Source: Persicaria tinctoria
Taxonomy: Eukaryota; Streptophyta; Magnoliopsida; Caryophyllales; Polygonaceae
Direction: 5' to 3'
NCBI GenBank assembly: GCA_037127255.1
Contig: JBANSL010000004.1
Location: 25,055,967-25,119,966 of the forward strand
DNA: 64,000 nucleotides
Shown one piece after another: positions 10,661-21,690 of this stretch (positions within the stretch are counted from its first letter, which is position 1; each line of letters starts with the position of its first letter). A model generated the notes under the pieces. The model made no database searches. It was not told the origin of the DNA and saw only the letters and a list, made by a program, of their open reading frames with translations. The position numbers and the translations under genes were made by a program.

Positions 10661-11863
10661 ATGGGAGACCCACCACCCATCCGTTTGACCACATCCGAGC
10701 AGAGGAAGCTTTATGCCAAAGTGCAGAAAAGAGATGTTCACTCAACTCAGTTCATGAACACTAGAGTCTTGGAGAAGTTGGGTCTACTAGAGGATATGAA
10801 TTTTCTTGTCAACAAGCTCTCTCTTCGAGCTATTTGGGATTGTCGGTTGCCTTCATGCCCTCAGCTGATTAGGGAGTTGGTGTGCACATTCAAGTATAAC
10901 ATGGACAAGGTGACATTCCGGTTAGGGAATAAGAATCACACATTCACCTTGGAGCAATTCTGCATTGTCTTCGGCATCCCTAACACTGGTGAGACGTCTA
11001 CTTTGGGGCAGGGAGAGAGGGACCGCTTCTGGTATCAGCTAACGCACGAATCTGGTTATCGTGCCGATAGAGCTAAGAGTTCTTCCTGTTTCCATCCGGC
11101 TATCCGCCTGTTCCACTGCTTCCTCGCGAGTACAATCTTTGCTCAAGAGGGAAGTCAAGGGTGCTTGGGGGCACTTGAGCTGCGAACCTTGTATGGCGCT
11201 CTCAACGACCAACCTGTCAATCTGGGGCATATAATGGCGACGCGGTGGGAGAAGGAGGCGAGAGGTTCATCCGCTATCTGTATCGGGGAAATGGTTTCCA
11301 TGCTTGCTGGTGCTGTCAATGTCGACATCTCCATCTATCAGCAGATCACCCCTCAGATCGAGTGGACTCATGAGGAGCTAGAGCGTTGTCGGATTCTTGT
11401 GTTCAACGGGGAGCAAGCCTTCTGCAAGGATAGGTCTACGGCGAAGCGCCATTTACCAATCCCCCTTCCGGCTCTCCTGACGGTCCAGAATACACACAAC
11501 TGGTATGACGGGATTTCAGCCCACTTGGACACTCTCTACAGCGCTGCAGCTGCGCAGCCTTCTGATGTCGCTGGGCCCTCTAGGACCTCTCGTGCCCCAG
11601 CCGTTGCTAACTACATGGACGGTGCGCCGAGCGAGCCTCCTCAGTTTACCAGTGATAGAGCTTATTTTGATTACCAGTTCGGCCAGCTGCGATCTTACTT
11701 CGATGGGCGCTTTAATGCTATCGACACCCAGCTACGCAACTTGCAGTCACGACAAGAAGAGGAGCGTCAAGAGGACTCTGACGAGGAAGAGGAGGAAGAG
11801 CAGAACGACTCAGATGATGAGGTTGCTGATGACTCGGTTGGGGGCGAGTCGGATACTTTCTAG
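10661..11863 (+). CDS. Athila extra ORF downstream of pol (ORF3, 'env-like' position)
   Basis: Intact 400-codon ORF between pol and the 3' LTR. The first 270 residues are globular, with a run like TFRLGNKNHTFTLEQF seen in plant Athila accessory ORF proteins. The C-terminal quarter is low complexity and ends in an acidic tail rich in E, D and S. I see no signal peptide or membrane span, so envelope function is not supported; the position alone is env-like. The start is chosen because the ATG follows a splice acceptor by nine bases and the frame opens there. Its function is unknown in the family. It is notable for staying open while gag-pol carries several stops. Confidence 0.8.
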   Translation: MGDPPPIRLTTSEQRKLYAKVQKRDVHSTQFMNTRVLEKLGLLEDMNFLVNKLSLRAIWDCRLPSCPQLIRELVCTFKYNMDKVTFRLGNKNHTFTLEQFCIVFGIPNTGETSTLGQGERDRFWYQLTHESGYRADRAKSSSCFHPAIRLFHCFLASTIFAQEGSQGCLGALELRTLYGALNDQPVNLGHIMATRWEKEARGSSAICIGEMVSMLAGAVNVDISIYQQITPQIEWTHEELERCRILVFNGEQAFCKDRSTAKRHLPIPLPALLTVQNTHNWYDGISAHLDTLYSAAAAQPSDVAGPSRTSRAPAVANYMDGAPSEPPQFTSDRAYFDYQFGQLRSYFDGRFNAIDTQLRNLQSRQEEERQEDSDEEEEEEQNDSDDEVADDSVGGESDTF

Positions 11864-13134
11864 ACACTTACCCTCCGCGCTAATCACCAAATTGTGAGTA
11901 CCCTATCTCATTTTACTTTTTCTGGTCTCATTGAGGACAATGTTTCATTTAAGTATGGGGTGGGGTGAACTTCACATTTGGTGTACTATTTGTGTCTACT
12001 ATTTGTGTTTTTTTTTCCTTTTGTTTTTCGTTTCTATTTAGAGTCTGCACTTTTATTATTATCGTATTTGTCATGTGTATATCTTGTGTCATGTATATAT
12101 TTTTATGAGTTTTGCTTCTTTTGAACTTTTGGACCTAAATCTGATTCTGGAATGTTGTGGTGGTTGGAATATTTGATGATTGTTTGAGCATTGAGTTGAT
12201 GCCTTGTTTGACTAGATAACATGTATATCCTCTTGCTCGATTATGTGTATATCTCGCCTCATACTTGGATACTCGAGCTTGTCACCGCATTATTGGGTTT
12301 ATGTGCACAAATTGAAATATGATTGAGGCAGTTTGTCAGCCCATTTATTCTTACCTACCCTTGCAATTGACCATCTACTTGGAGCCTTCTAAGTCTTAGA
12401 AGCTTGTTTCTTTGGTAGCTCCATAAGATTTTCATAGCCCGCTATTTTCCTTTACCCAATCCGGGATTTTGGGTCATGATAGTGTGTTTTGTTGTGTGGA
12501 TGTGCTTCAAGTATGAGACGATTTCTCTTGATTGTGATTGAAAAAAAAAAAAGAGAGAGAGAAAGTCTTGGGATAAGAGGAGGATAAAATTCACTCTTGT
12601 GCAAAAGTCAAGAAAGAAAAAAATACGGTTAGTAACCGATCCTACTTGTGGAGAATAAAATTCACACAAGGAGGAAGAAGTGCAAAGTGAGATGGCCAAG
12701 ACACTTAGTAACCGGGTGCATTCATCACAAATGTTTGTATTCGCGTAAAATGGTGTCGAGGCTAGCGAGTGAAGAAAAAATTTTAAAAGAGAAGAAAAAA
12801 AGAAAAAAAACAGAATTTTTGGTGCGGTTGACAAAAGTGAAAATGAAAAAGTTGTTGTGTTGGAGCTTGTTTGATGGATTGGTATGAATTTAATTTTTTG
12901 AAGTTGGTGTTTCTTCCGGTTATTCTTGCATGATCCTTTTTCCCGGATTTTTGTGTCCACAATTCTAAGCGTTGGAGATTTTTGAGACTATTCAAGCTTT
13001 GTGGATGACGAGTTTTGAGGTTGAGATTTGAAGAGCAAGTCAAGCTTGGTTGTTGGCTATGATATGCTAGGACGGCATTCGTCGAATATTTTGAAATAGT
13101 AGATGCTATTTTGTGATTATTGTCTTAGTCTTGC
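11864..13134 (+). other. Long 3' non-coding region of Athila element
   Basis: AT-rich, no coding signal. It contains a second polypurine-like run (AAGTATGGGGTGGGG at 11951-11965) just after ORF3 and an A-rich stretch at 12540-12800. A long 3' non-coding part is usual in Athila elements. Confidence 0.7.
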
Positions 13135-13167
13135 TTGGGGACAAGCAAGGTTAAGTATAGGGTATTT
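13135..13167 (+). other. Polypurine tract region of Athila element
   Basis: 'GGGGACAAGCAAGG' and 'AAGTATAGGGTATTT' directly precede the 3' LTR; plus-strand DNA priming would start here. Confidence 0.6.
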
Positions 13168-14692
13168 TGATAGCATCTATTTAGCGATGAATATAGGGCT
13201 TGTTTGCATCGGGTTTAGAACCTTTGGATTAATTATTATATATATATATATATTTGGCCCTTTTTGTTTAGTTTGGAGGAATCGGTGTCTACCGCTCGTT
13301 CGTTGTGATTTCAGGTGCTTTTGAGCGGTTTCTGTGCCAATAAGAGAGCTAAGGGAGAATGACGAGCTTCGAGGTTTTTGGTACACTTAGAAGGCGTCAA
13401 AGATGAACTAGGAGGGACGGAATCAAGGATGTGGAGCACAGAAATTGAGGCGCGCTTAGCAAGAGACGAGGAAGCAAGGGGTCGAGTGCCAGTTACACTC
13501 GATCTGTTGAACGCTCGAATGGGCTGTAGTAGCTGACAAAAGCTTTCACTCGGCCGAGTGCCCTTTACACTCGAGCAGTTATGTCCTCGAGTGGCCTCCA
13601 GTACTTTACAGAACCAAACACTCGGCCGAGTGCCATGGACACTCGAGCTATGTTATGCCCGAGTGTTGCCCCCTGAACCGTTTTTCTTCCGTTTTTAATT
13701 TATTTTTATTGAGGGGATATTTAAGGGTTTTTTTTAGAAAATCAAGGGGGCCGAAAAATCTGACATTGTTGAGGGCTATTTGGAAGCTTTGGGAGATTGG
13801 AGATTCTTGGGCATAGTTTGTTCGATTCATCAAATCTTGGTAATTTTACATTGTTGTTTATGATGTCCAATGTTTATCTTGCCATCTATGATTGAATCAA
13901 GCATGAACTTCTCCATGAGTTGCTAGATTTCTTGTTCTAGGGTTAGGATTGTCCCGACAATGCGGAAATAGGCTTGTTCTTAGTATCTCTCGAATGATTT
14001 CTGAATTAGAGTGTGGTTTAATCGTGTTGTGCTTAATCTTGTTGATGCGACTCGATTAGATCCTATTTAGGGTTTGAAATCGAAAGACAAGAAGCCTAAA
14101 TTGGAATATAGATGGTGATTTGAGACCGAAAGGCGATTAGGATCCATTAGAACTACACGATTAAACCCGAAGTTTATTGATCGAAAGTGAAACTAAACTT
14201 CTTGAGGATTTATAGGTTGTCATAGATGTTCTAGGCAATTTCGATATTAATTGGAGCCGAAAGGCGAAGTTAGTATGATTATTGCCTAAAACTCTACAAA
14301 CTTAAAGGGCCTAAATCGGTTGCTTGAGCCCGAAAGAAGAATTGCTAACCGATTTAGGCACATTCGCGCTAAACCCGAAAGGTGATGCGCGATTACCTTA
14401 GATAACCTACCTCCACAATTTGATTTTGGAATCACTCGAGAGAGAAAATATTTTATGCCTATTGATGATGCATTGTTAGTAAATCCTTAATCCTAGAACG
14501 CCTTCCCTATATATATTTCTCAACACTTAATCGGTTTTCTTGGTTACTTTATACACATAAACTCTCGAATCTACTTGTTTATTCCGAACTAGCTCAAAAT
14601 TACAATCGACACTCCATTGGTCCTTGTGATACGACACTCGATATACTACAATTGAACCCCAAACACTTGTGGGTGTAGGTTTTAGCCTATCA
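13168..14692 (+). repeat. 3' LTR of Athila element
   Basis: 1525 bp, close to 98.5% identical to 3080-4608 by eye. Differences include an expanded TA run near 13240, a 10-bp deletion near 14588 and scattered substitutions. It carries two perfect CACTCGGCCGAGTG palindromes (13547-13560, 13619-13632). Confidence 0.95.
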
Positions 14693-14697
14693 TCAAA

Positions 14698-15076
14698 CAT
14701 GCGAGAGATCCTTGGAGGTGGATTAGCAACAAAGGAGGTGGACCTGCGCTATAAATTCAGAAGAGAAGCTCTCCCAACGACACATATTTAAAAAGCTTTC
14801 ATTGCGAACACACAACTCCCATCTACTCTCAATCGTCACTTGCCGATCTACTATTTTTTCTCACTCTTGTTGTAAACAATTTATGTTTTGAGAGTGAGGA
14901 AAAATTCGAGCGTTATGGTATAAGTTAATCCCTGTTATACTAAGATTATCATATACTAAAACGTATCACACTTCGAAGTGGACAAGGGGACTTTTATTTC
15001 TCTGAAGTTTGGGTTGACTAGATAGAAATGGGTTAGGCTTTGAGTGATAGAAGAAATGAGGGTCTTCTAGGGGTTA
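14698..15076. other. Unassigned DNA right of the Athila element
   Basis: No coding signal. It holds a TATA-like 'tataaatt' at 14751 and may be the left part of the duplicated LTR-like sequence that follows. Confidence 0.3.
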
Positions 15077-15821
15077 TCTAGGACTCATAAGAAAGAGAGG
15101 AATAAAAGTTGTTTGAAATCCTACGAGGTGGATAACCCTAGGAAGAGACGTAGGTTGGTTAAGAGCCGAAATTTGTTAACAATTTGAGCGTCATTCATAT
15201 TTTATTTCCGCACTTAATATTGTTTTCAATTTTCGTAGCTTAAATAGGCTTAAGCTCAACGTCAAGACCTTTGAAGTCCAGTTCAAGGCTATGATATCCG
15301 GTTTAAAGCCCTTGAAGTCACAACTGCAGAAAGATTGCGAAAATTATCCATACTCTATTCAACCCCCCCCCCCCCCCCCCGCTCTTCTAGAGTATTTGTC
15401 TTATTGTTATTTATATTACCTATTAGAGTCGGGTTAATCACGATCTGCGTAAATCTAGGACTCATAAGGAAAAGAGGAATAAAATTTGTTTGAAATCCTA
15501 CGAGTTGGATAACCCTACGCAGAGACGTAGGCTGGTTAAGAGCCGAAATTTGTTAACAATTTGAGTGTCATTCATATTTTATTTCCGCACTTAATTTTGT
15601 TTTCAATTTTCGTAGCTTCAATAGGCTTAAGCTCAACGTCAAGACCTTTGAAGTCTAGTTCAAGGCTATGATATCCGGTTTAAAGCCCTTGAACTCAAGA
15701 CTGCAGAAAGATTGCAAAAATTATCCATACTCTATTCAACCCCCCCGCGCTCTTCTAGAGTATTTGTCTTATTGTTATTTATATTACCTATTAGAGTCAG
15801 GTTAATCACGATCTGCGTAAA
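15077..15821. repeat. Tandem duplication of a ~370-bp LTR-like unit
   Basis: Unit 1 (15077-15453) and unit 2 (15454-15821) are about 95% alike. They differ mainly in a run of C at the end of 'tattcaa' (about 18 C in unit 1, about 6 in unit 2). The text, with 'tttccgcactta' and a C-run before 'ctcttctagagt', looks like a copia LTR end plus adjacent leader. It is followed by minus-strand copia gag debris, so it is probably a rearranged copia remnant. Confidence 0.6.
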
Positions 15822-15824
15822 TCT

Positions 15825-16060
15825 TGTAAACATCTCCTTTACTTTTTCTGTGGCCATCATCTTGAATAACTCATATTGTCGCATGTAAATGTTTAACTCC
15901 ATCTCCTTTACTTGGCTTGTCCCATCATAAGTTACTGCCAACTTATCCCAGATTTCCTTAGCACTACTCCAAGATAAAATACGATTGAATTCGTCAGCAT
16001 TTAAACCACATTATAGTATGTTCATGGCCCTGAAGGTTTTGGCCACATTTTCCATTTCGA
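15825..16060 (-). pseudogene. Copia gag (UBN2-type) fragment
   Basis: Minus-strand translation reads AVTYDGTSQVKEMELN followed by YELFKMMATEKVKEMF, the UBN2 gag domain of Ty1/copia elements. Only about 75 codons remain, with a stop upstream. It ends at the duplicated LTR-like units. Confidence 0.75.
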
Positions 16061-16062
16061 TG

Positions 16063-17040
16063 GCGCCAAAGACTTCTCATGGCAATCACGACTCGTCTAG
16101 AAAAGGAAAGAGACCGATGAAGAAGAAACAAAAGGAGATCGACGAAGGAGGCACTGTTAGTATCCATTTCTGATCCTCTAAAGACACTCCCTCTCCGAAA
16201 GAAACGACGATGCCTGTGCCCAGCCTTCCGGCGTCTTGATTCCGAAACTTTGAAGCAGCAGGTAAGTGGCTTGACACCTTCCGTTCACGAAAGCTTTGTC
16301 TCTATGACTGGGTCAATCCTACCTTTCTTGAATCCCTCAACTTACCTTACACAACTCTCTTGAAAGGCACCACCTTGTGACCTATTCTAAACCCTGGAGA
16401 TGTCTACTATCCTCATCTCACCCGTCTCTTCTTTGTCAACCTCACTTTCAAACGAGACCGAAGAAACCAAACCCTAGAAACCACCATCTGTAACACCAAA
16501 ATTGTTCTCACCCCTGCCGTGATTGCCATAATCTTTGGCCTCCCTCAAGATATCTCCACTAATGGTAACCCCTCTCATTCAGATTGTGTTTCCTTTATTC
16601 CCAGATCACACTCACGGGAACTGATCACCGATCAACTTCTTGAACTCCTTTATCTTATGATGTCTTGTTACAATGTTGATGTCCCTAACTGATCCTAAAC
16701 CACATGATCCACGCTATCTCTTCCTCCCGCGTCATCCCTCTGCCATACGGAAACCTTCTCCTCTGCATTTTTTGATACTTTTACCTTGACACCTCCCTTG
16801 AAGAAAGATCGACTCACCCTGGAAAAGTCGATGTGCACTACTTCCAGCGCATAGGGATCCTTAAGGTTATTGATGGCTCATAGAAATTGAAGGGCGATCT
16901 TACCCCCGAGGAGTTGGTAGTGACTCCTGGTGTTCAACTCAAATTAGTCTATCCATCTTCTATATCCGAGGCACGCTTAGAGGAATTGGAATTGGGTCTC
17001 AACGCTTTATGAATGGGTGTCATCGATTTTCAGTTTTTAG
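16063..17040 (+). pseudogene. Degenerate retroelement accessory ORF
   Basis: A plus-strand reading with several stops and shifts. Recognisable phrases (RKLCLYDWVNPTFLESL, DVYYPHLTRLFFVNL, VLTPAVIAIIFGLP) resemble the 'putative plant transposon protein' domain of gypsy accessory ORFs. It starts at ATG 16063 with a basic MAPKTSHGNHD stretch. It is clearly inactive and may belong to the remnant of another Athila-like element. Confidence 0.5.
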
Positions 17041-17140
17041 GTGTATGACAAGCTTGATCAGATTAGGGACATTCACCCTCTTACCGGCATTCACATGTGT
17101 TAGCAACATTCTCCCCCTTGTTGAAGAATTTGTTGAGCAC

Positions 17141-17622
17141 TGATAATGCATATTTCATATAGGCATTATAGGTGTTTCTTATTGCTATTAGCTAGGTATT
17201 GGTTTTGCTATATTTTGGATCTAGTTCTATTTATTATTTGTGAAGTATTCGAGTTCGGAATCTATGTGTTTTCAGTGTTTATGCTGCAGAATTACATTCC
17301 GACCTTGGATGGACTATGGAAAGAGCTTAGGAAGCATGTTTTGGAGCACATGGGAGCTAAAGAAGAGCTAAAGAGGAGCAAGGAGGCACAACATTGGAAT
17401 TCGTTGAAGGAAAATGAGGAACGACGAGCACTGCGGGAACGGCGTCCGCCGTTACCCTAGATCCCAGATACGCGGTTTTGGATCTGAAGACAATTAATTT
17501 ATATTATTTTCTATTATTTCTCCTAGGGTTTTGACGACCCTTGAGGATCCTATTTAAGTTATTTTGAGTTTATTCAGTCGTGGGGTGTGACTATTGTGTG
17601 AAACTATGAACAACATTATAGA

Positions 17623-17719
<97 letters not shown>

Positions 17720-18448
17720 GGTCTATGAGTTGCTAAACTCATAGTTTCGCCTGTGATTCGAAGACATGGTTGTTTGGATTGTGAGGATTTGAGTGTATTT
17801 GATTATTCATGTTCTTAGTTATCATCTTGTGCTTAATTTATATTTGTGTTCCTTTCTATGTTGAGGATATTGATGTCTCTTTGTCTTTATAAGTGGATGA
17901 TTTCAGTTGATCTATGTTGAGGATATTTGATTGAGATTGAGTTCGGTATGCGCCTATCTGTCTTGATTGAATAGAATCAATGTGTCAATTGGTCTTGATT
18001 ACTTAAGTTCTTAATGTTATTCTTTAGTGATATCGAATAAGATGAGTAAATCTCTGCGGATCTCTCAGCTTTAGTCAAGTAGACCTAAGAATATGAATAA
18101 TTGATAAATCAATCCGATGAGCATGAATTCCAACCATTGTCAGAGAATTACAGGTGTAATGTTCTTTCTATCTTGATATCAATTTTCTTTGTGATTTGCA
18201 ATTTAGTTACTTTTATATTTGCTATTTGTCTAAAGGTTATTGCTTTTGCTTTAAAGAGTCTTATCTAGAGTTATTGAATAGGAAATCGTTTCTCCCTGTG
18301 GGTTCGACACCGTACTTTCTTGCTATACTAGTAGTTATTTGGTTTATCAATTTCTTGATTGCCTAATCTACTGGTTGTGTGTTTAAGTTTGGATTTTTAT
18401 TACTAGTTTGGGAAGGGCGAAATTTCCAATGACATTCGGCACGCATCA
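17141..18448 (+). repeat. 5' LTR of a second gypsy element (family B)
   Basis: Starts TGATAATGCATATT and ends GCATCA, followed after seven bases by a primer site. It contains a long GA microsatellite and the 'gtgggttcgacaccg' phrase usual near gypsy LTR ends. 1308 bp. No second copy is in this window. Confidence 0.75.
17620..17716. repeat. (GA)n microsatellite
   Basis: Almost pure GA for about 97 bp, broken once by GATA near 17680. Shorter GA runs sit at 21169-21212 and 58300-58322 in the LTR C copies. Confidence 0.95.
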
Positions 18449-18455
18449 AACTTCT

Positions 18456-18473
18456 TGGCGTCGTTGCCGGGGA
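18456..18473 (+). other. Primer binding site of family B element
   Basis: TGGCGTCGTTGCCGGGGA; one base differs from the Athila site at 4615 (C to T at the sixth base), so pairing with tRNA-Asp would have one mismatch. Confidence 0.8.
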
Positions 18474-18574
18474 GAAGAAATGAGTTTTCTTTTCTTTAAC
18501 TCTACCAATTCCTCTTTATGTTGAGTCTGTTTTGTCTTTGCCTGGTTTAAACTATATTTTCTAATTCATAGTCT

Positions 18575-20083
18575 TTGTCTTTTGATCCCGAGGTTGAAAG
18601 ATCTTTCCGATTGAAGAAGAGGCCCGTGTTTGAGACGAACGAAGAAATGACATACGTTGTTGTTAATCCACCAAGAAGGACCCTGAGAAACTTAAAGGAA
18701 CCTAATTTGAGTGCTCAACCACTTGCAATTAGTCTTCCTGATCTCCCTGAGGGTTCAAGATTTGATTTCAAGTCAAATTGGTCATTTATTTTGCCTTACT
18801 TTCATGGATTGCCTGGGGAGGAGCCAAACAAGCACCTTGCTACTTTTGCAAGTTTATGTGATAGACTGACACCCTAAGGCTTGTCTAATGACCAATTGAT
18901 GATGAGAGTGTTTCCCTTTACTTTGAAAGATGTTGCAAGCGATTGGTTTTACTACCTACCCCAGAGAGCATTACTACTGGGTGCAATTGAAGAAAGATTT
19001 CCTGCAAAAGTACTTTCTTGTGACTCGCCTCAACAAACTTAAGAAGGAGTTATCTATTATTGAGCAATCACCTACAGAGAGTCTTTATGAGTATGTTGAG
19101 CAGTTCAAGAAGCTTAAGGGTAGTTGCCCACAACACGGTATACCCGAGGATGATCTAGTGCTATATCTCTATGAAGGGTTGCTTGACACTGACAGGAGTT
19201 TCATCAATGCCACTAGCGGAGGAGATATTTTGGATAAAACACCTTAGGAAGCAATGCAGATTTTGGAAGGTTGGCTAATGCATCGCAACAATATAGACGA
19301 CACCAAGGAGTTAGAGGAGTTCATAAGTTGGATAGTTCGAAAGATGGACACAAGGATGATATCGATAGGCTTATGGAGATCGTGAACAAGATGGCTATGC
19401 AAATGAATCAACCCCATTAGCCTAGACCTTGTGGAGTTTGTGGAGATCCAACTCATCCGAATGATAAGTGTCCCTTGATTCAGGAGGGCACAGCTGAAGT
19501 AAATGCTATGGATTACGGACCTCGCCGCAATTTTGGTAACAATTACAATTAAGGCTACAATTCAAATTACCAAAGTGGATTCTACAGGAGATGCCAGCAA
19601 CAACAAGTTCTTTTTCAAAGAGGACAATATGAGAATCGTCCTAGAAACATTCAACAAAATGACATGGATGAGACATTGAGGTTGTTATTGGACAAGATGA
19701 GTGTTCAAGAGAAATTGCTGAGTCAAATGACTAAGGAGATTGGTGAATTGAAAGCGAAATATTCGGGAAAGTTGTCATCACAAGTGGTAGTTAATCCGAA
19801 GGAAAATATAAACACCATGATCCTTATAGGAGATAAACAAGTTAATACACCCACTAGGAATGTTGAAGAGAGGCCTATAGAGGAAGTTGATTTGGGAAAA
19901 AAGGACAAAGAGACGGAATTGGAGACACACTGCGAAAACGGCGCCCACCACCCCTCTCCACGGCGCCCGCCGCCCTCTCCTTTGACGGATCCGACTTTTG
20001 ATGTTGCTCAATCCCCTAAGAAAGCTTCCAAAGAGTGGTCTTCTGAGGTTTCAAGACCTGCACCACCCTCGTTTTGTGAGTAG
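18575..20083 (+). pseudogene. Gypsy gag, frameshifted (family B/C chimera)
   Basis: Pieces in more than one frame: 18575-18877 (FHGLPGEEPNKHLATFASLC), 18930-19247 (KKDFLQKYFLVTRLNKLKKE and ESLYEYVEQFKKLKGSCP, the retrotransposon gag domain), a CX2CX4HX4C zinc knuckle near 19430-19475 (CGVCGDPTHPNDKC), and an open tail 19664-20083 ending PPSFCE. Stops and shifts near 18878, 18950 and 19248 kill the frame. No pol follows: 150 bp further on comes a polypurine-like tract and an LTR. The element was therefore gag-only or lost pol by deletion. Confidence 0.8.
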
Positions 20084-20234
20084 ATGTTGTTTTTATTTGC
20101 ACATGCACATATTTGTGACAGCAGTACCCTTTCGAGGATGGTAATTGATCAGAGACTTATGATAATGGATCTAAGATGTTGAGAGTTCTTCCCTTGTATG
20201 ACCATTAAAAGTATTGCTTGAGGACAAGCAAACT

Positions 20235-20249
20235 TAACTATGGGGTATT
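20235..20249 (+). other. Polypurine-like tract before LTR C copy 2
   Basis: 'GAGGACAAGCAAAC' (20220-20233) and ACTATGGGGTATT lie immediately before TGTTGTGAGC, the same layout as at 13135-13167. This supports reading the following repeat as a 3' LTR. Confidence 0.6.
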
Positions 20250-21173
20250 TGTTGTGAGCCTAATTCGCCATGTTTTATACTATCTTTTATATCAATTTCT
20301 GCATGCATTTCATTCATTTGGGTTAGAATAGTACAGAATCTATATAGTTTACGCTTATTTTCCAAATTATGGAGGTCTACACAAGTTTCTATTTAATTTC
20401 GCAGAAATCGGACGCACTTTGGAGCTTAAAATAAAGTCATGAATAAGCTAAGGATGGTGCAGTTGGAGAAAATGCCATTTTTCACCAAGAATCATCCTAA
20501 GTCAAGTTCTGATGTCTTAATGGGAGTTGTAGCCCTCGAAAATTGCTTTCCAACGCATACTCATATGCGTCAATCGAACGAACGAGGACTCTAGAAAGTG
20601 TGTTACAAGACGGATGTAGAATGCTGAAATTTGCAAAGAGATCGATATCGACCTAACTTGGTCGATATCGAGTGGATCCCGTCGACCAGTCATGCCAGAA
20701 ATCAACCAACCACTTGGAGCAACACAGGACAGGTCGATATCGACCACTTTTGGTCGATATCGAGTCAAGACAGGTCGATATCACATCTGAGGCCGAGATC
20801 GAGTGAGCTGAGAAGAACAGGTCAATATCGACCACTTTCGGTCGATATCGAGTCACCACCAGAGTCGATTTCGAGCCGGTCCGAGTCCGAATTCCGAGCT
20901 GGCTTTCTTCCACATGAAGCAAGAGATATTCTATCAATTCAAGAGAAGATTTATCAAGTCCAAGAGAGATCTATCCACTTTAGATATAGTTTCCTTTATG
21001 GATTTATTTCTTTTATTTCCAAATTTAATCATTAAGTTTTAGATAGATAAATTTAGATATAGATAGATAGTTCATTCCTAGAATAGCTTCGATTAGAGCC
21101 TATAAATAAAACCCTAGGGGGCTAATTTTAAAACATTCAAGCAAAGCCGTCTTCGGGCGCAAGGAGAGAGGAG

Positions 21174-21214
<41 letters not shown>

Positions 21215-21690
21215 GAACGGTTGTAAGTTTTAGTTTATTTTACGTTAAAGTTAATTTCTTTCATTACGGTTTGTTTCTAATTTCCTTCTTCTAGGGTTGG
21301 AGCGATCCCAACATAGATATGTGTGTTTGATTTATAAATCCATGAATTTACATGACTTTATCATCATCTACCTATGTGCTTAATCATTTGCGAGAGTTGA
21401 GGAAATTCCTTTTTTGTGATATTGAAGCGAAAGTGATCTTATTATGAATTTGGATAGTAATTAGGGTTTATTTGCGAGAGCTGACTAATCCTAATTAAGA
21501 AAAGGTAGAAACAAATTAGATTTTTATGCGAGAGCCTCTATCACCTAAATTGTTGGAATTAGCGAAAGTCGATTCTTTGAAATAAAGAATGCATCTTTAT
21601 GTGATTTATAATCTACACATATGTTTCTTATTGTGGTGATCCCTAACCTTGGAAGTTTGCATCTTTATTTGTTTTATTTTATTATTTTTA
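20250..21690 (+). repeat. LTR family C, copy 2
   Basis: Homologous to 1-1009 (inverted) and 57272-59255. It has five perfect TCGATATCGA palindromes at 20640-20870, a TATA box at 21101, a GA run at 21169-21212, then 'ctagggttggagcgatccc' and GCGAAAG/GCGAGAG phrases. Similarity to copy 3 fades near 21690 without a clear terminus. Confidence 0.75.
21101..21108 (+). promoter_or_regulatory. TATA box of LTR family C copy 2
   Basis: TATAAATA about 230 bp downstream of the last TCGATATCGA palindrome; conserved in the other copies. Confidence 0.6.

Larger units (their letters stand above)
3080..14692 (+). mobile_element. Full-length Athila-type Ty3/gypsy retrotransposon (family A)
   Basis: The element starts TGATAGCATC and ends CCTATCA, is flanked by a perfect 5-bp target duplication TCAAA (3075-3079 and 14693-14697), and has two nearly identical LTRs (3080-4608, 13168-14692). 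Order inside: tRNA-Asp primer site, gag remnant, protease, reverse transcriptase, RNase H, integrase, a non-coding leader with an intron-like segment, a 400-codon extra ORF, a long 3' non-coding part and a polypurine tract. The Athila lineage is inferred from the primer site, the DLGAS-type protease, the ORF after pol and the length. By eye the LTRs differ by roughly 22 substitutions plus a few indels, so the insertion is fairly recent. Stops in gag-pol make the copy non-autonomous. Confidence 0.95.

Noticed and set aside
10661..11863. Envelope glycoprotein
   Set aside because: Only the position fits. No signal peptide, no membrane span and a highly acidic tail.
17554..17742. Ser/Leu repeat ORF on the minus strand
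   Set aside because: A reading of the GA microsatellite, not a gene.
20640..20880. Animal-type DREF or similar binding sites (TATCGATA) in LTR C
   Set aside because: The palindrome here is TCGATATCGA, a different arrangement, and no such plant factor is established; left as an unnamed motif.
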